Source of the DNA: Petrosia ficiformis
Lineage: Eukaryota; Porifera; Demospongiae; Haplosclerida; Petrosiidae
NCBI GenBank assembly: GCA_947044365.1
Contig: OX345649.1
Span: 2,288,430-2,352,429 of the forward strand
Direction of reading: 5' to 3'
DNA length: 64,000 bases
Shown here: in pieces, positions 23,801-29,810 of the stretch
Numbering within the stretch: position 1 is the stretch's first letter
How the letters are laid out: each line of letters opens with the position of its first letter
Notes under the pieces: generated by a model
Told to the model about the DNA's origin: nothing
Seen by the model: only the letters and a program-made list of their open reading frames with translations
The model's database searches: none
Program-made: the position numbers and the translations under genes

Positions 23801-25958
23801 GTACCCAATGACAGCAACAGTGAGACATTATGAATTTCAAACCAGACATCTCTGGAGAATTCCTTGAGTAATTATTTTGTCACTCTCAGTCCATTGATAC
23901 CTCAATCAAGAGTCTAGTTTTGGCTATCAAACTAGTTAATGTAATAATTAGAAATAATCTTAACTGTACTAACTAAATGTATAATTATGGTATGTAGTAT
24001 AGTGTAGATTTGTTATCAAAGCTATATTTCAAGAGACTGCAGCACTCAATTAAAATACATGTACATGTACATTCAATAGTCAATGGTAACTTTAAGCCTA
24101 GCAATGAATACATGTACACATAGTCACATACATGTACAATGTACATGTAAGACAGTAGAAAGGCCATCTTGGGCAAATAATAACTACATTAACATTATAT
24201 AAGCTAGGATACACCTCTAGCAACACCATCTTTAATTTGGCCAAATTTTATTAAATTTATAAGTACATGTAAATGTACATGTACGGTATATACACATAAA
24301 GTGTGTAGCAAGTGCCTCTGCAGAGTAATTTCCATTTTTTCTCGTGCAGTTGAATAAACATTTATTTTATCAGAGAAAAAATGTCGGGCAATTGAATCTA
24401 GCTTTCTCTTTCTCCCTTTAGTCCAACTGCAGTGAAATATATAATGCCATGCTGCCCTCACTACAGTGGTACATGTATGTAAATTACATGTAGTAATTCA
24501 CTCCATGTGCTCTTTACCTATACCATGGTAGAAAGAGTTCTATACATCACTACATTTATTAATTTTTATAATGTATAATAAAGACTAGAAGTTATAATTT
24601 ATAAAAATGAAGCCTATCTTTCTCAATACCAAACATTCTTGAGACAATCTAGGCATTGATTAAAATTCCTGTTAGAAACTATTGTAAATATTAAGTGTAC
24701 CTTTCTCTTGTAACACAGCAGCTCTTGCTTTCTTAAGATTCACATCATAGTGATCATTGAAGCTGTCCACTGCAGTGATGTGAGCATCCCCTGTTTCTAT
24801 AAGCCTCAGTGCAGTATGAAAACCAATGAAACCAGCACTACCAGTTATTAGCACTATAGGAACATCAACAAACATATACAGTGTAACACATTGAGATGAA
24901 ATAAAATTAACGGTTAGAGAGGAATGCAGGAGAGGTGGAGTGTGTTTGTAACATCTCTGGCTGGTTTGAAGACCACCTCCCTCCTCTATTAAACCATCAT
25001 TATACTATATTTTGTATATATACATGTACGTACATGTAACAATAATAAATGATTATTATTACAATTAGGGTAGTGGGAAATTGGGAATACAAGATATAGA
25101 TACGTGTATATATAATCCTTATACAAGCATGTACAAGTATCCAAGTATGTATAGATATATAATAATAATATAATACATGTGCATGTAATAGTAAACTACA
25201 AACAGAAACAATGTTAGGAATAAAGGACATTGATTCTGGCAAAAGGTAGTCTCACATAGCCACCTCCTCCCACTGGTATTATAATTATTTTAATTATACA
25301 ATGAGAAGCACAATCAATTTGAAATATCTTCATCGAGGAAGTGTAATTTATTAGTGATGGGCGATACTGGAAATATTCAATCGATATGATACGATACAAT
25401 ATTAGGCATTTATCGATATTTGTATCTATACGATATTAAGTCACACCCCAAGCACGCCCCTTTTTAATGTTTTGTTTATAGCAGTTTAAAAAAAGGTCAA
25501 CACTCAACAATATTTGTTCAAAAACAGCATCATGTCCACATTCTTCGCCTTTATCCCATTCCTTCTAGCTGATATTAGTTAACCTGCCTTACTGAACAAC
25601 CTTTCAGAGGGTACTGACATGGCAACAGTCGAAAGGTAAATATGAGCAACGTTTTGTAGCAAGTAGTAGTTATTAATTTATATTAAAATTAGTTATTTAG
25701 TATTAATAAATGGGTGTGGTCGCAATACTCGTTTACATCAATAAAATATTGATATATCGCCCATCACTATAATTTATTAGGAATCTGTTCGTTGAGGGAA
25801 AAACAATTTATCTGGTAGCACAATTTGTCCAACTTGAATAGACAATTTCAATTGTATTTAGTTTAATATCAGTTGAACACTTCCTCATGATAATAGTATT
25901 GACACATCTCGGTGCCAATGATCCCTAACATAGCCTCACCAGAGGAACTATCCTCGGC

Positions 25959-25996
<38 letters not shown>

Positions 25997-26154
25997 TAAT
26001 TATATATATATATATAATAAAAATTATGAATAAAGTTCACAGGCTAGGATAATTAGGGCCACAAAAATTGTTGCCAACACTCACCTTCTTTTCTTCCAGC
26101 TGCTGTTGCATATAAGACAACCAAAAGAATCAAAACCCTTTTAACAGTCCTCAT
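5288..26154 (-). CDS. Secretory nucleotide-sugar epimerase (UDP-glucuronate 4-epimerase-like) with a module/EGF C-terminal extension; split gene, 15 exons found, disrupted
   Basis: Exons were joined by eye at GT/AG sites with matching phases. The order is a signal peptide/anchor (exon 1), a Rossmann fold with GSAGFIG (exon 2), a DVVIHLAAEDG strand (exon 3), PFSVYGPWGRPDL (exon 4), RDFTYIDDIVNGV and EVYNLGHG (exon 5), and VPVSHADIS and LGYQPNTNVEEG (exons 6-7). These are hallmarks of the extended-SDR UDP-glucuronate 4-epimerase family, which interconverts UDP-GlcA and UDP-GalA and in plants is Golgi-anchored. Exons 8-15 add two copies of a module with a C-x-GFxTNG-like motif, each followed by an EGF-like domain. 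As assembled, the exon with SSS..YG and Tyr-x3-Lys is not found between 19586 and 22306, exon 5 has an in-frame TGA, and exon 10 is one base too long. It could be a pseudogene, an assembly with errors, or two genes read as one. The 3' end is not found. Confidence 0.72.
5603..5769. mobile_element. MITE family 1, copy 1 (GTCAATA termini)
   Basis: Imperfect terminal inverted repeats: GTCAATAAAAAGTCACCATA at the left, and TGACCTTATATTGAC at the right. The interior contains ACAGTAATT blocks in both orientations. Related copies are at 17290-17495 and 21422-21580. Non-coding, located in the intron between exons 14 and 15. Confidence 0.65.
5967..6123. mobile_element. MITE with CAGTGTTTCCCC terminal inverted repeats
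   Basis: Left end CAGTGTTTCCCC, right end GGGGAAACACTG, flanked by a perfect 7-bp direct repeat CTACATG (5960-5966 and 6124-6130). Size 157 bp, no coding capacity. The termini and duplication length suggest a hAT-type derivative. A similar left end recurs near 18657. Confidence 0.75.
6600..6786 (-). CDS. Extension exon 14: module 2 core
   Basis: The phase-0 acceptor TTCCTATAG is followed by HKYFFYGAVAFYPDAKGD, then LKKACKDTYHCMGFTTNGEL, and W...IDVYVR. The C-x-GFxTNG motif with a downstream Trp and VYV is shared with exon 11 (ECVAFTLDG...W...FYV). The donor CGTG|GTTAGT is phase 1. I do not recognise a named domain; it resembles a small PAN/apple-like lectin module only loosely. Confidence 0.7.
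6828..7200. mobile_element. Dispersed repeat family 2, copy 1
   Basis: Matches 18944-19200, sharing CTTTACTGTGATTATGTG and GTGCTACATTGAAACACACA. It contains an internal hairpin, CAATAAAGG...TTTACATAA against TTATGTAAA...CCTTTATTG. Intronic and non-coding. Confidence 0.6.
7567..7678 (-). CDS. Extension exon 13: first part of module 2
   Basis: The acceptor GTTTTTCATAG has a good pyrimidine tract and is phase 2. It encodes YSLGKKTQIEKEHEIVDL and RNWTEFKGDGKFYRFQ. The donor CAG|GTACAC is phase 0. The WxxFKG and FYR motifs parallel module 1. Confidence 0.65.
7890..8300 (-). repeat. Inverted copies of the tRNA-SINE unit
   Basis: The same unit as the array at 8400-9560 but reversed. It carries GAAA tracts (7909-7940 and 8188-8246), a tRNA-like segment on the minus strand, and the AGGTTTGGTGTTGG tract in reverse. 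It makes the whole cluster head-to-head. Confidence 0.75.
7975..8038 (-). tRNA. Truncated tRNA-like sequence (SINE head, pseudo)
   Basis: Reads GCCTTGGTAGCTCAGTTGG from 8038 downward, with A box and B box (GGTTCGAATCC) intact. The anticodon stem-loop has lost about 9 nt relative to the plus-strand copies, so it cannot be a working tRNA. Confidence 0.7.
8428..8484 (+). tRNA. 5'-truncated tRNA-like sequence (SINE head)
   Basis: Starts within the D arm (TTGGTAGGGCATCTG) and then matches the full copies, with the B box GGTTCGAATCC. Confidence 0.65.
8665..8737 (+). tRNA. tRNA-like sequence, anticodon position GGA (SINE array unit 1)
   Basis: A 73-nt cloverleaf: acceptor GCCTGGG/CTGAGGC with one G-G mismatch and one G-T pair, D arm GCTC/GAGC, anticodon stem TCTGT/ACAGA with loop CTGGAAT, T arm GTGGG/CCCAC with TTCGAAT, and a final A. 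GGA would read Ser UCC, but the variable loop is short, unlike tRNA-Ser. I infer a SINE head with pol III A and B boxes, not a working tRNA. Confidence 0.6.
8906..8978 (+). tRNA. tRNA-like sequence (SINE array unit 2)
   Basis: Identical to the copy at 8665-8737 as far as I can read. Confidence 0.6.
9155..9227 (+). tRNA. tRNA-like sequence (SINE array unit 3)
   Basis: Identical to the copy at 8665-8737. Confidence 0.6.
9404..9476 (+). tRNA. tRNA-like sequence (SINE array unit 4)
   Basis: Identical to the copy at 8665-8737; last unit before the array ends at about 9546. Confidence 0.6.
9841..10142. mobile_element. MITE family 3, copy 1 (AGGGCTGGGA termini)
   Basis: Left TAGGGCTGGGAAA, right GTCCCAGCCTTA, about 300 bp, with TTCGAA-rich subterminal blocks. 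A second copy is at 22012-22260 with a perfect AGGGCTGGGA/TCCCAGCCCT pair. I could not define a clean target duplication. Confidence 0.6.
10186..10255 (-). CDS. Extension exon 12: second half of EGF-like domain 1
   Basis: The phase-1 acceptor ATTTATCAG joins GPSQYKCECAKGWGPVKSDF and a final Cys-Val-Glu. The completed spacing is C-x6-C-x5-C-x9-C-x1-C-x11-C, a standard EGF-like pattern. Reading through gives a TAA at 10184-10182, but GAATT|GTAAGA is a good phase-2 donor into exon 13, so the domain may end the protein or not. Confidence 0.7.
11573..11759 (-). CDS. Extension exon 11: end of module 1 and start of EGF-like domain 1
   Basis: The acceptor CCCCTCAG follows a long GA/CT tract. It encodes MERMCNLIYECVAFTLDGYV, similar in layout to LKKACKDTYHCMGFTTNGEL in exon 14, then STWHKFSGTFYV. 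The first three EGF cysteines follow (DVC-x6-C-x5-C). The donor TTAG|GTGTGT is phase 1. Confidence 0.7.
11765..11852. repeat. GA dinucleotide tract
   Basis: GAAA then GA repeats. On the minus strand this is a CT polypyrimidine tract abutting the exon 11 acceptor at 11760. Confidence 0.9.
11965..12024 (-). CDS. Extension exon 10: module 1, one base too long
   Basis: It enters in phase 1 as GLKTHGGGIKK and must leave in phase 0 to meet exon 11, which needs 59 nt; 60 are present. The A7 run at 11992-11998 is the likely extra base. Without a shift the upstream frame ends at TAA 11968-11966; after it, FSEEANDYK reads into exon 11. The donor is AAG|GTACGT. Confidence 0.5.
12470..12546 (-). CDS. 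Extension exon 9: first part of module 1
   Basis: The acceptor TGTATAG is phase 2. It encodes 25 residues, beginning YQEYAEKNNIEVAKFYR and ending FIEYK. The FYR and (F/Y)xG pattern recalls module 2 (KFYRFQ). The donor AAAG|GTACAG is phase 1. Confidence 0.55.
12725..13330 (+). repeat. Dispersed repeat family 4, copy 1
   Basis: Begins ACCCTCGCCGCGAAGCGTAGG. It shares several blocks with 14222-14665 (GAGCACTGGCTCCAAG, CTCCGCCTATTTCAAA, GTCATGTGCTGTGCAC, GATAAAACAGAGACTAAAA). The reading frame across 12773-13198 is not supported by the second copy, so I do not call a gene. Confidence 0.65.
13338..13444. mobile_element. Short inverted-repeat element
   Basis: CTTATAAAGTAATAAG...GACATGTTAGTTTATA is mirrored by TATAAAAACTAACATG...TTTTATTACTTTATA. 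About 105 bp with an AT-rich loop. Confidence 0.5.
13694..13875 (+). repeat. AACCAGTAT-type minisatellite (~10 bp unit)
   Basis: Repeated ACCAGTATA/ACTAGTATA units, about seventeen copies, ending next to the exon 8 donor. Confidence 0.85.
13876..13977 (-). CDS. Extension exon 8: charged linker
   Basis: The acceptor TTCATTTAG is phase 2. It encodes SPEPNKSLKDKLSKDR and an NEQYSKRIGDLREK helix-like stretch. The donor AAAA|GTACTG is phase 2. It lies between the terminal repeats of a candidate transposon (13609-14205), which may have carried or engulfed it. Confidence 0.55.
14222..14665 (+). repeat. Dispersed repeat family 4, copy 2
   Basis: Same order of blocks as 12725-13330 with internal deletions; starts TACCCTCGCTGCAAAGCG. 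Confidence 0.65.
14985..15165 (+). repeat. Dispersed repeat family 5, copy 1
   Basis: Closely matches 23348-23515, sharing AACATAGTACTAAGGTGTAA and ACTTAATAAAGTCAGGTACT up to small changes. Intronic. Confidence 0.6.
15253..15307 (-). CDS. Epimerase gene exon 7: end of the epimerase domain
   Basis: Encodes GIKKFVQWFKEYHIHKKW, the usual terminal helix. Reading on gives Lys then a TGA at 15251-15249, a natural epimerase end. However GGAA|GTGAGT at the same spot is a near-consensus donor in phase 2 and joins exon 8 in frame. Both ends may be used. Confidence 0.8.
16394..16480. repeat. Perfect 39-bp inverted repeat with 9-nt loop
   Basis: Arms 16394-16432 and 16442-16480 are exact reverse complements, with loop GATAAATAA. 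It is in the intron between exons 6 and 7 and would fold in either strand's transcript. It could be a very young palindromic element or a small-RNA precursor. I cannot tell from sequence alone. Confidence 0.85.
16686..16788 (-). CDS. Epimerase gene exon 6
   Basis: The acceptor TTTTTTTGCAG is phase 0. The exon encodes KYIPLPSYEVPVSHADIS and LGYQPNTNVEE, the conserved C-terminal region (P-x-x-E-V-P-x-T-x-A-D-I). The donor GAGGAAG|GTACAA is phase 1. Coding resumes normally past the TGA of exon 5. Confidence 0.85.
17290..17495. mobile_element. MITE family 1, copy 2
   Basis: Same interior as 5603-5769 (GACAGTAATTAGTATACTTG, CAATTGAACACCAC). Its right end, CCTTATATTGACAT...GTGTTTGATCAA, is repeated two more times to about 17617 as a ~50-60-bp tandem. 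Confidence 0.65.
17947..18124 (-). CDS. Epimerase gene exon 5, with an in-frame TGA
   Basis: The acceptor sits at the end of a ~340-nt pyrimidine tract. The exon encodes SRDFTYIDDIVNGVLLAMDY and EVYNLGHGEPVSFDNIYSLL, which fits the family. After QKEL comes TGA at 17964-17962, then RSTAK and a donor AAG|GTGATT in phase 0. Relatives usually have Gly at this point, so GGA to TGA is the simplest explanation. Confidence 0.8.
18128..18480. repeat. GAGA/ACAG purine tract
   Basis: About 350 nt of almost pure GA with interspersed C. On the minus strand it is a polypyrimidine tract ending at the exon 5 acceptor (18125-18126). The Leu-Ser reading frame over it is spurious. Confidence 0.95.
18944..19200. 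mobile_element. Dispersed repeat family 2, copy 2
   Basis: Matches 6828-7200, including the ACATAATGCAC...GCGTTATGTAAA hairpin. It continues into a second inverted pair around AACTACTTATTGCAC. Confidence 0.6.
19416..19585 (-). CDS. Epimerase gene exon 4: substrate-binding segment
   Basis: Begins EAGEYIVEAYCEKY just after the expected Tyr-x3-Lys position, then LSVVVLRPFSVYGPWGRPDL, a signature of this family. The acceptor AACAG is phase 0, so direct splicing from exon 3 keeps the frame but skips the catalytic SSS/YxxxK part. The donor AATAA|GTAAGT is phase 2. Confidence 0.85.
20709..21232 (-). repeat. 11-bp minisatellite (AGGTAATGTAT)
   Basis: About 47 units with a few variants: AGGCAATGTAT, AGGTACATGTAT, and short AGGTAGGTAATG doublets. 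Because 11 is not a multiple of 3, all three minus-strand frames stay open as Tyr-Thr-Leu-Pro-Ile-His strings; these are not genes. Confidence 0.95.
21273..21348. repeat. 76-bp near-perfect palindrome
   Basis: Begins TAAACCTTACATACACATAT and ends with its reverse complement, with a TGTACATA-rich centre. It could form a cruciform or hairpin. Confidence 0.75.
21422..21580. mobile_element. MITE family 1, copy 3 (right end truncated)
   Basis: Left end GTCAATAAAAAGTCACCATA as in copy 1; it stops after AGATAATTACTGGTG, where another element begins. Confidence 0.6.
21596..21835. mobile_element. MITE with TTAGTACAGTTGCAAGGA termini
   Basis: The left GGTTAGTACAGTTGCAAGGA is mirrored by TCCTTGCAACTGTACTAACC at the right. 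A single end recurs at 28010-28030. No coding capacity. Confidence 0.65.
22012..22260. mobile_element. MITE family 3, copy 2
   Basis: Perfect 10-bp terminal repeats AGGGCTGGGA/TCCCAGCCCT, 249 bp. It resembles 9841-10142 in termini and TTCGAA content. Confidence 0.65.
22307..22500 (-). CDS. Epimerase gene exon 3: second half of the Rossmann domain
   Basis: Starts after CATTTAG in phase 1. It encodes VNVGDLC, then FDVVIHLAAEDGAAQSL and DPIKYVTANKQCLLSLLEVLKNH. These align with the family's D(L/I)xD...DVVxHLAAQAGVRxS...Y...N...LLE region. The donor CACACA|GTAAGT leaves phase 0. Confidence 0.85.
22600..22800 (+). repeat. Degenerate ~40-bp tandem repeat
   Basis: Five imperfect units built on TTCTAAGCCATGGTGGCTG followed by a T-rich spacer. 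Confidence 0.6.
23151..23196. repeat. 46-bp perfect palindrome without spacer
   Basis: Two 23-bp arms meet at AAATT|AATTT; the left arm begins CTTGAACACACCCATC. It lies in the intron between exons 2 and 3. No loop, so a cruciform or a very tight hairpin. Confidence 0.85.
23228..23515. mobile_element. TIR element related to dispersed repeat family 5
   Basis: The left ACAGTACCTGACTTTATTAA is mirrored by TTAATAATGTCAGGTACTGT at the right. The right two thirds match 14985-15165. Confidence 0.6.
24701..24853 (-). CDS. Epimerase gene exon 2: NAD-binding Rossmann fold
   Basis: The acceptor CCTATAG and phase 1 join it to exon 1 as ...RKE-VLITGSAGFIG. The GxxGxxG loop binds the NAD pyrophosphate. 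It is followed by AVDSFNDHYDVNLKKARA, the usual epimerase stretch (compare LDNFNDYYD in UDP-glucuronate epimerases). The donor is GAGAAAG|GTACAC, phase 1. An upstream in-frame ATG near 24875 is not needed. Confidence 0.85.
25352..25769. mobile_element. hAT-type MITE with 8-bp target duplication
   Basis: Terminal repeats TAGTGATGGGCGATA and TATCGCCCATCACTA, flanked by the perfect 8-bp duplication TAATTTAT (25344-25351 and 25770-25777). The interior is 418 bp, AT-rich and non-coding. An 8-bp duplication is the hAT hallmark. It sits in the first intron of the epimerase gene. Confidence 0.85.
25963..26022. repeat. TA dinucleotide tract
   Basis: About 55 nt of TA with an AATTATAATTA interruption, just downstream of exon 1 on the minus strand. 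Confidence 0.9.
26085..26154 (-). CDS. Epimerase gene exon 1: start codon and signal peptide/anchor
   Basis: The ATG is at 26154-26152. It encodes 23 residues: a basic MRTVKR followed by the hydrophobic VLILLVVLYATAAG, so either a cleavable signal peptide or a type II Golgi/ER anchor. It ends GAAG|GTGAGT in phase 1, matching exon 2. The placement implies that the catalytic part is lumenal or extracellular. Confidence 0.75.
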
Positions 26155-26490
26155 TGGTACATCATGTTAGATTACTTTGCTTTCGGGGCGTTACCTATAT
26201 AACATGTGGGTGCGCACAGGGTGGAGCAATTACGAGGCCAGCGCCGTTAGCACTAAGATTGTGTAGTAAAGAACCTTGAACATAGTGAAGATGTAATTAT
26301 AGTTATTGCAAATTTAGAAATAATTATGGCCTACTAATTATTAAATAATGTTAGATTAGTGTGGAGCATTAATGATGGGCTAGAGGCTATTATGTGTCTT
26401 CACATGTAATAGGGTATGACCTGTTTTTCACATCAAAAAAAAATTGGTGGAAAAACTTTTGAATGTAGCTTTATATCCTGTTTGGTAAAT
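26155..26490 (-). other. Region upstream of the epimerase gene
   Basis: Promoter and 5' UTR are expected here on the minus strand. I see no convincing TATA box or start motif. Confidence 0.35.
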
Positions 26491-26789
26491 TCTAGTCACG
26501 TGAGCCAGATCTTTTCCTACGGGAAGGAACAACTTGTTTCATGAGTTGACATATTTCAAGAGGAGGAAAAGTCATGGAAACCTGCGACCAAAATATTTGC
26601 AGAGGTAGTAATTGGCTCTGCACCAAAATGACAAAACTCACTGACAATTTGCTGATATGAAAAAAAGATATAACCAATGTTAACACATGACAGCACGTGC
26701 ATCAGCAAAGACCACCTTTCACTCTATCTACATGTATCTATGTATGAGGACTGTATCTGTCTACATACATGTATCTACAGTGTGTGTGT

Positions 26790-27000
26790 GTGTAGTAACC
26801 TTTACATCTCATTGAGAACAAGCAATTCTATCATTATAATTCATTTGTATTAATTTTGTCTAGATATCTTGATTGTTCTTTTATGTATGCTTTGGCTAAC
26901 TCCTGTCTATATGTATCTGTATACAGGTTTTCATAATAAGAATCTCAGTTTTGATTGCTCAGCTCATCACTAGTTGATAGTTATAACATTTTGGCAATGA
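26790..27000 (+). mobile_element. Possible LTR remnant before a Gag relic
   Basis: Begins TGTAGTAACC and ends GTTATAACA, directly followed by TTTTGGCAATGAGGAG. That resembles the primer-binding leader TGGCGACGAGGA found just after the 5' LTR in many animal Ty3-type elements. The LTR limits are tentative. Confidence 0.4.
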
Positions 27001-27027
27001 GGAGAAATTGGTTATATACATTCCTAT

Positions 27028-27209
27028 ATGGTGACTTATGAACATTTATTGGAGTTTGATCCATCACAAGATGATTGGCTGTTGTATGCTAAATGACTGG
27101 AGTCATTACCTGCATGGCTGCGAATGAGATTACTGAAGTTGGAAAGAAGAGAATCATACTTCTAAGTTCAGTTGGTGCTGCAACATACAAGCTGATAAGT
27201 ATAACCTGA
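27028..27209 (+). pseudogene. Decayed Ty3-type Gag N-terminal fragment
   Basis: From ATG 27028 it reads LLEFDPSQDDWLLYAK, then TGA, then after a one-base frame change ANEITEVGKKRIILLSSVGA and ATYKLIS before another stop. The pattern W-x2-Y...L-E...F-x-A-N-x-I...K-R-x-x-L-L-S...G...Y...I is typical of the N-terminal Gag of Ty3-type elements. It is dead and short, and nothing downstream is recognisable. Confidence 0.6.
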
Positions 27210-28848
27210 CAACACCTGGGTAGGGGTATAAAACATACAGGACCTTGTGGAGCTGGTGCAGGCAGGGACATTATTTTTGTAAACATGGTTATTATTTTCC
27301 TAATCTAAAACACAGACGTACTAAACATTCTTTCATATTGTAATGATGAGTCGTTTTTGGCTTCAGTTTACATATACCTTAGTACACAACAAAGTCAAGT
27401 AACTGCTATATATAACACAAGACTCCATACAATGATGTATTGTCAGAAATAACATCTTATGAAGTTTGTAGGAGTTCCTTCGCTTAGCTGTTGAATTCTG
27501 GTTATGTCAGCAGACCATGTATCTTCCATTACATGTAGGTTATATGCAGTAATATGACTACACAAAATCAGAGAATGATAACCACAGACAAGTATCTCAG
27601 AAATTAGTATAGTCTGTGGCTCCAATTAGTAGTGAATTAAGTTAAATATACAACGTGAATGTCTGAAAAACATGCAGTTTGTATAATGTACTAATAATAG
27701 AACAAAAAAAGAACTACATACACTGTTAAAAATAGGATGCTCTTGTGGTTGTTTACATTTGATACACATAGAGGTATTATAACAGAAAACGTAGAGATAC
27801 ACATGCATGACTTTTGATATCCATTGTAAATATAACAGTAAGGACAACAATTAACAGTGATATCAACTTCAGACTCAACACAGCTTCTGAGAAACTTTTG
27901 GTTTTAATTTGAAAGATTAAAGGTTTCCAGGGCAATGTAATTGCACCCTTAGAGAAATATCTAGTAAACAACCACTGTAGCACCCTAGTTTTAACAGTGT
28001 ATTTTATTAGTTAGTACAGTTGCAAGGAAAAGTGCACATTATAATTCAATTGTACTGCATACGATATAATAATTATAATAATATGATCAAAAGAAGTTCT
28101 ATAAGAATTGTTATCCTGTCTAACATCTCATATGGTTTGGAAACCTACGCAACCACTTAATTAAAACATTCCTTCTGCTTCTATTAGACAGCTGCAGGGT
28201 ACTACTGAATACATAATTTAACAATTATTGAAATTACTTTTGTAGATGAAACAACCAATCAGTCTTTCAATAATTATTGTCAATTGACTGTATTGGTTGA
28301 CTGTTGAATGGAAAATTCACGAATCCAATTGATACTGGTAGCTCTACTATGTTCATTAATGTATTTCCAGTCTTTCTTGACAAACCAAACTGATCCTCTT
28401 TGTGCTGTTGCTCGTTTCTCTTGTGGTGTCTCAGCAAAATTATGTCAAACATAATATTTGTGGCGTTGTGATGAATGACAACGTCTGCAGATTGCCTTGT
28501 AGGATATTAAAGTCACTTTTAGTCCTGTTTTTGTTATACCTGTCTTGTCACAATTTTTGGTCAATGCTGTTTTTGTACAACCATGTTCTCTTTTCTCTGC
28601 ACTATATTCTATACCAAGGTGATAGTTCAAGACTCTGGCTATTTTTCTTTGCTCACTTCATGCTGTTATTCCTGTTACATTGCTAGCACATTCCCACATG
28701 AATTCTATTAATGAAAAGAATATAAGTAATAACTTCTACAAAAATAATTCACAATGACTTATATTAGCACATATAAAAAATATTAACTTTCTGACTTCAT
28801 TATATACAATTATGTATGTTGCTTGGTTGCTGTGAGTCTGTGACATAC
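27210..28848. other. Unassigned interval; possible downstream glycosyltransferase exons
   Basis: The glycosyltransferase gene must continue on the minus strand past 28849 (a donor is present), so its C-terminal exons should be here. Candidate open segments lie at 28267-28452 and 27443-27625, but I could not match either to the family or to splice phases. Confidence 0.35.
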
Positions 28849-29583
28849 CATTCCTTGGAGTGCTCCTGAACAAAACGAAACCAAAACAAATTCCCAGAAT
28901 CTTCGCAAAAGAATGAGAACCAACAATATCTGAATCAGAATATTTTTCAAACAAAGGTGATATATCTTTCAGAGGAATAGCATCCAAATCTATTACAGAC
29001 ACATATAACCCCAGTGGTTCATAAGTCGTACTACAGCAATTTGGGTGATACCTACATTTCAAAAATATACAAAAGAACTTGCCCATGCAAGAATAAAATG
29101 ATGATTTATTAGTTCTTCCATTTTAACATAAATTGTAGATATACTCCTCATTTTAAGTATGTCATAAGTAGTCTTGTCAAAGGAGAGGACTATGATGTCG
29201 TTTATATCAATATTGGTGTTCAAATCAACAGCTACTAACCAATTCAATAACGTGACAAAGTATCCTTCATCAACTGATGTTAAATAAACTATCTTGTTAG
29301 TTTTCTTAGCTAATATATCTGCAATTTCATGGACCCATTTCATTCGTGCAACTTCTTCAACTGGACTGATGTACCTTGGATCAGGAAATGAGAAAGGAGG
29401 TCGAATATCAAATCCAGGTCTTACTGTAGCTGCTATGTAGTGATTTACAGTGTGCACATAAGGAGTTAGGAAATGGTCAGCACACAAATATGCAGCAATA
29501 ATAATAACTAAACAGATTAACAGCAAAAATTGCTTGAAAAGCCAGCGAAGGCCAACTGCCATGTCGTATGCAGGCCCTCCCAC
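28849..29583 (-). CDS. Type II membrane glycosyltransferase (Nucleotid_trans-like), partial and frame-disrupted
   Basis: The start is at 29583 or, more likely, the second ATG at 29562 (MAVGLRW). A ~20-residue hydrophobic segment (FLLLICLVIIIAAYL) predicts a single-pass Golgi anchor. The lumenal part has DIIVLSFDKTTYDIL, LINHHFILAWA, VIDLDAIPLKDI (a DxD-type nucleotide-sugar/metal site) and a small hydrophobic stretch before FGFVLFRSTPRNG. That layout fits the nucleotide-diphospho-sugar transferase family (PF03407-like). The frame breaks twice: TGA at 29061-29059, and a one-base shortage most simply placed in the G4 run at 29009-29012. The exon ends AATG|GTATGT at 28849. Donor and acceptor sugars are unknown. 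Confidence 0.65.
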
Positions 29584-29640
29584 CGTATTACTATATATAT
29601 CGAGGTATTAAGGTGATCAAAATCAAGCTTCGGATCCGAC

Positions 29641-29810
29641 TTAAGGTGGTACTAGGGAGTGGGCGGATGCGACTCTAATCAGTTTCAAAATAGAATATTA
29701 TATAATATGACTCTAACCTGGTGTAATGGAAACCTTCATATCTTCTAATCACCTTTATAGGGTCCTGGAATTGATAAAACATATATAAAATGTCCATTTT
29801 TGTAATCGCA
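29641..29810 (+). repeat. Inverted-repeat arm A (TTAA-bounded)
   Basis: Starts TTAAGGTGGTACTAGGGAG and ends TTTTTGTAATCGCA. Its reverse complement is at 30262-30431. Confidence 0.85.

Noticed and set aside
28267..28640. Possible C-terminal exons of the glycosyltransferase
   Set aside because: Two frames look protein-like, but neither matches the family nor gives a phase-compatible acceptor I could defend.
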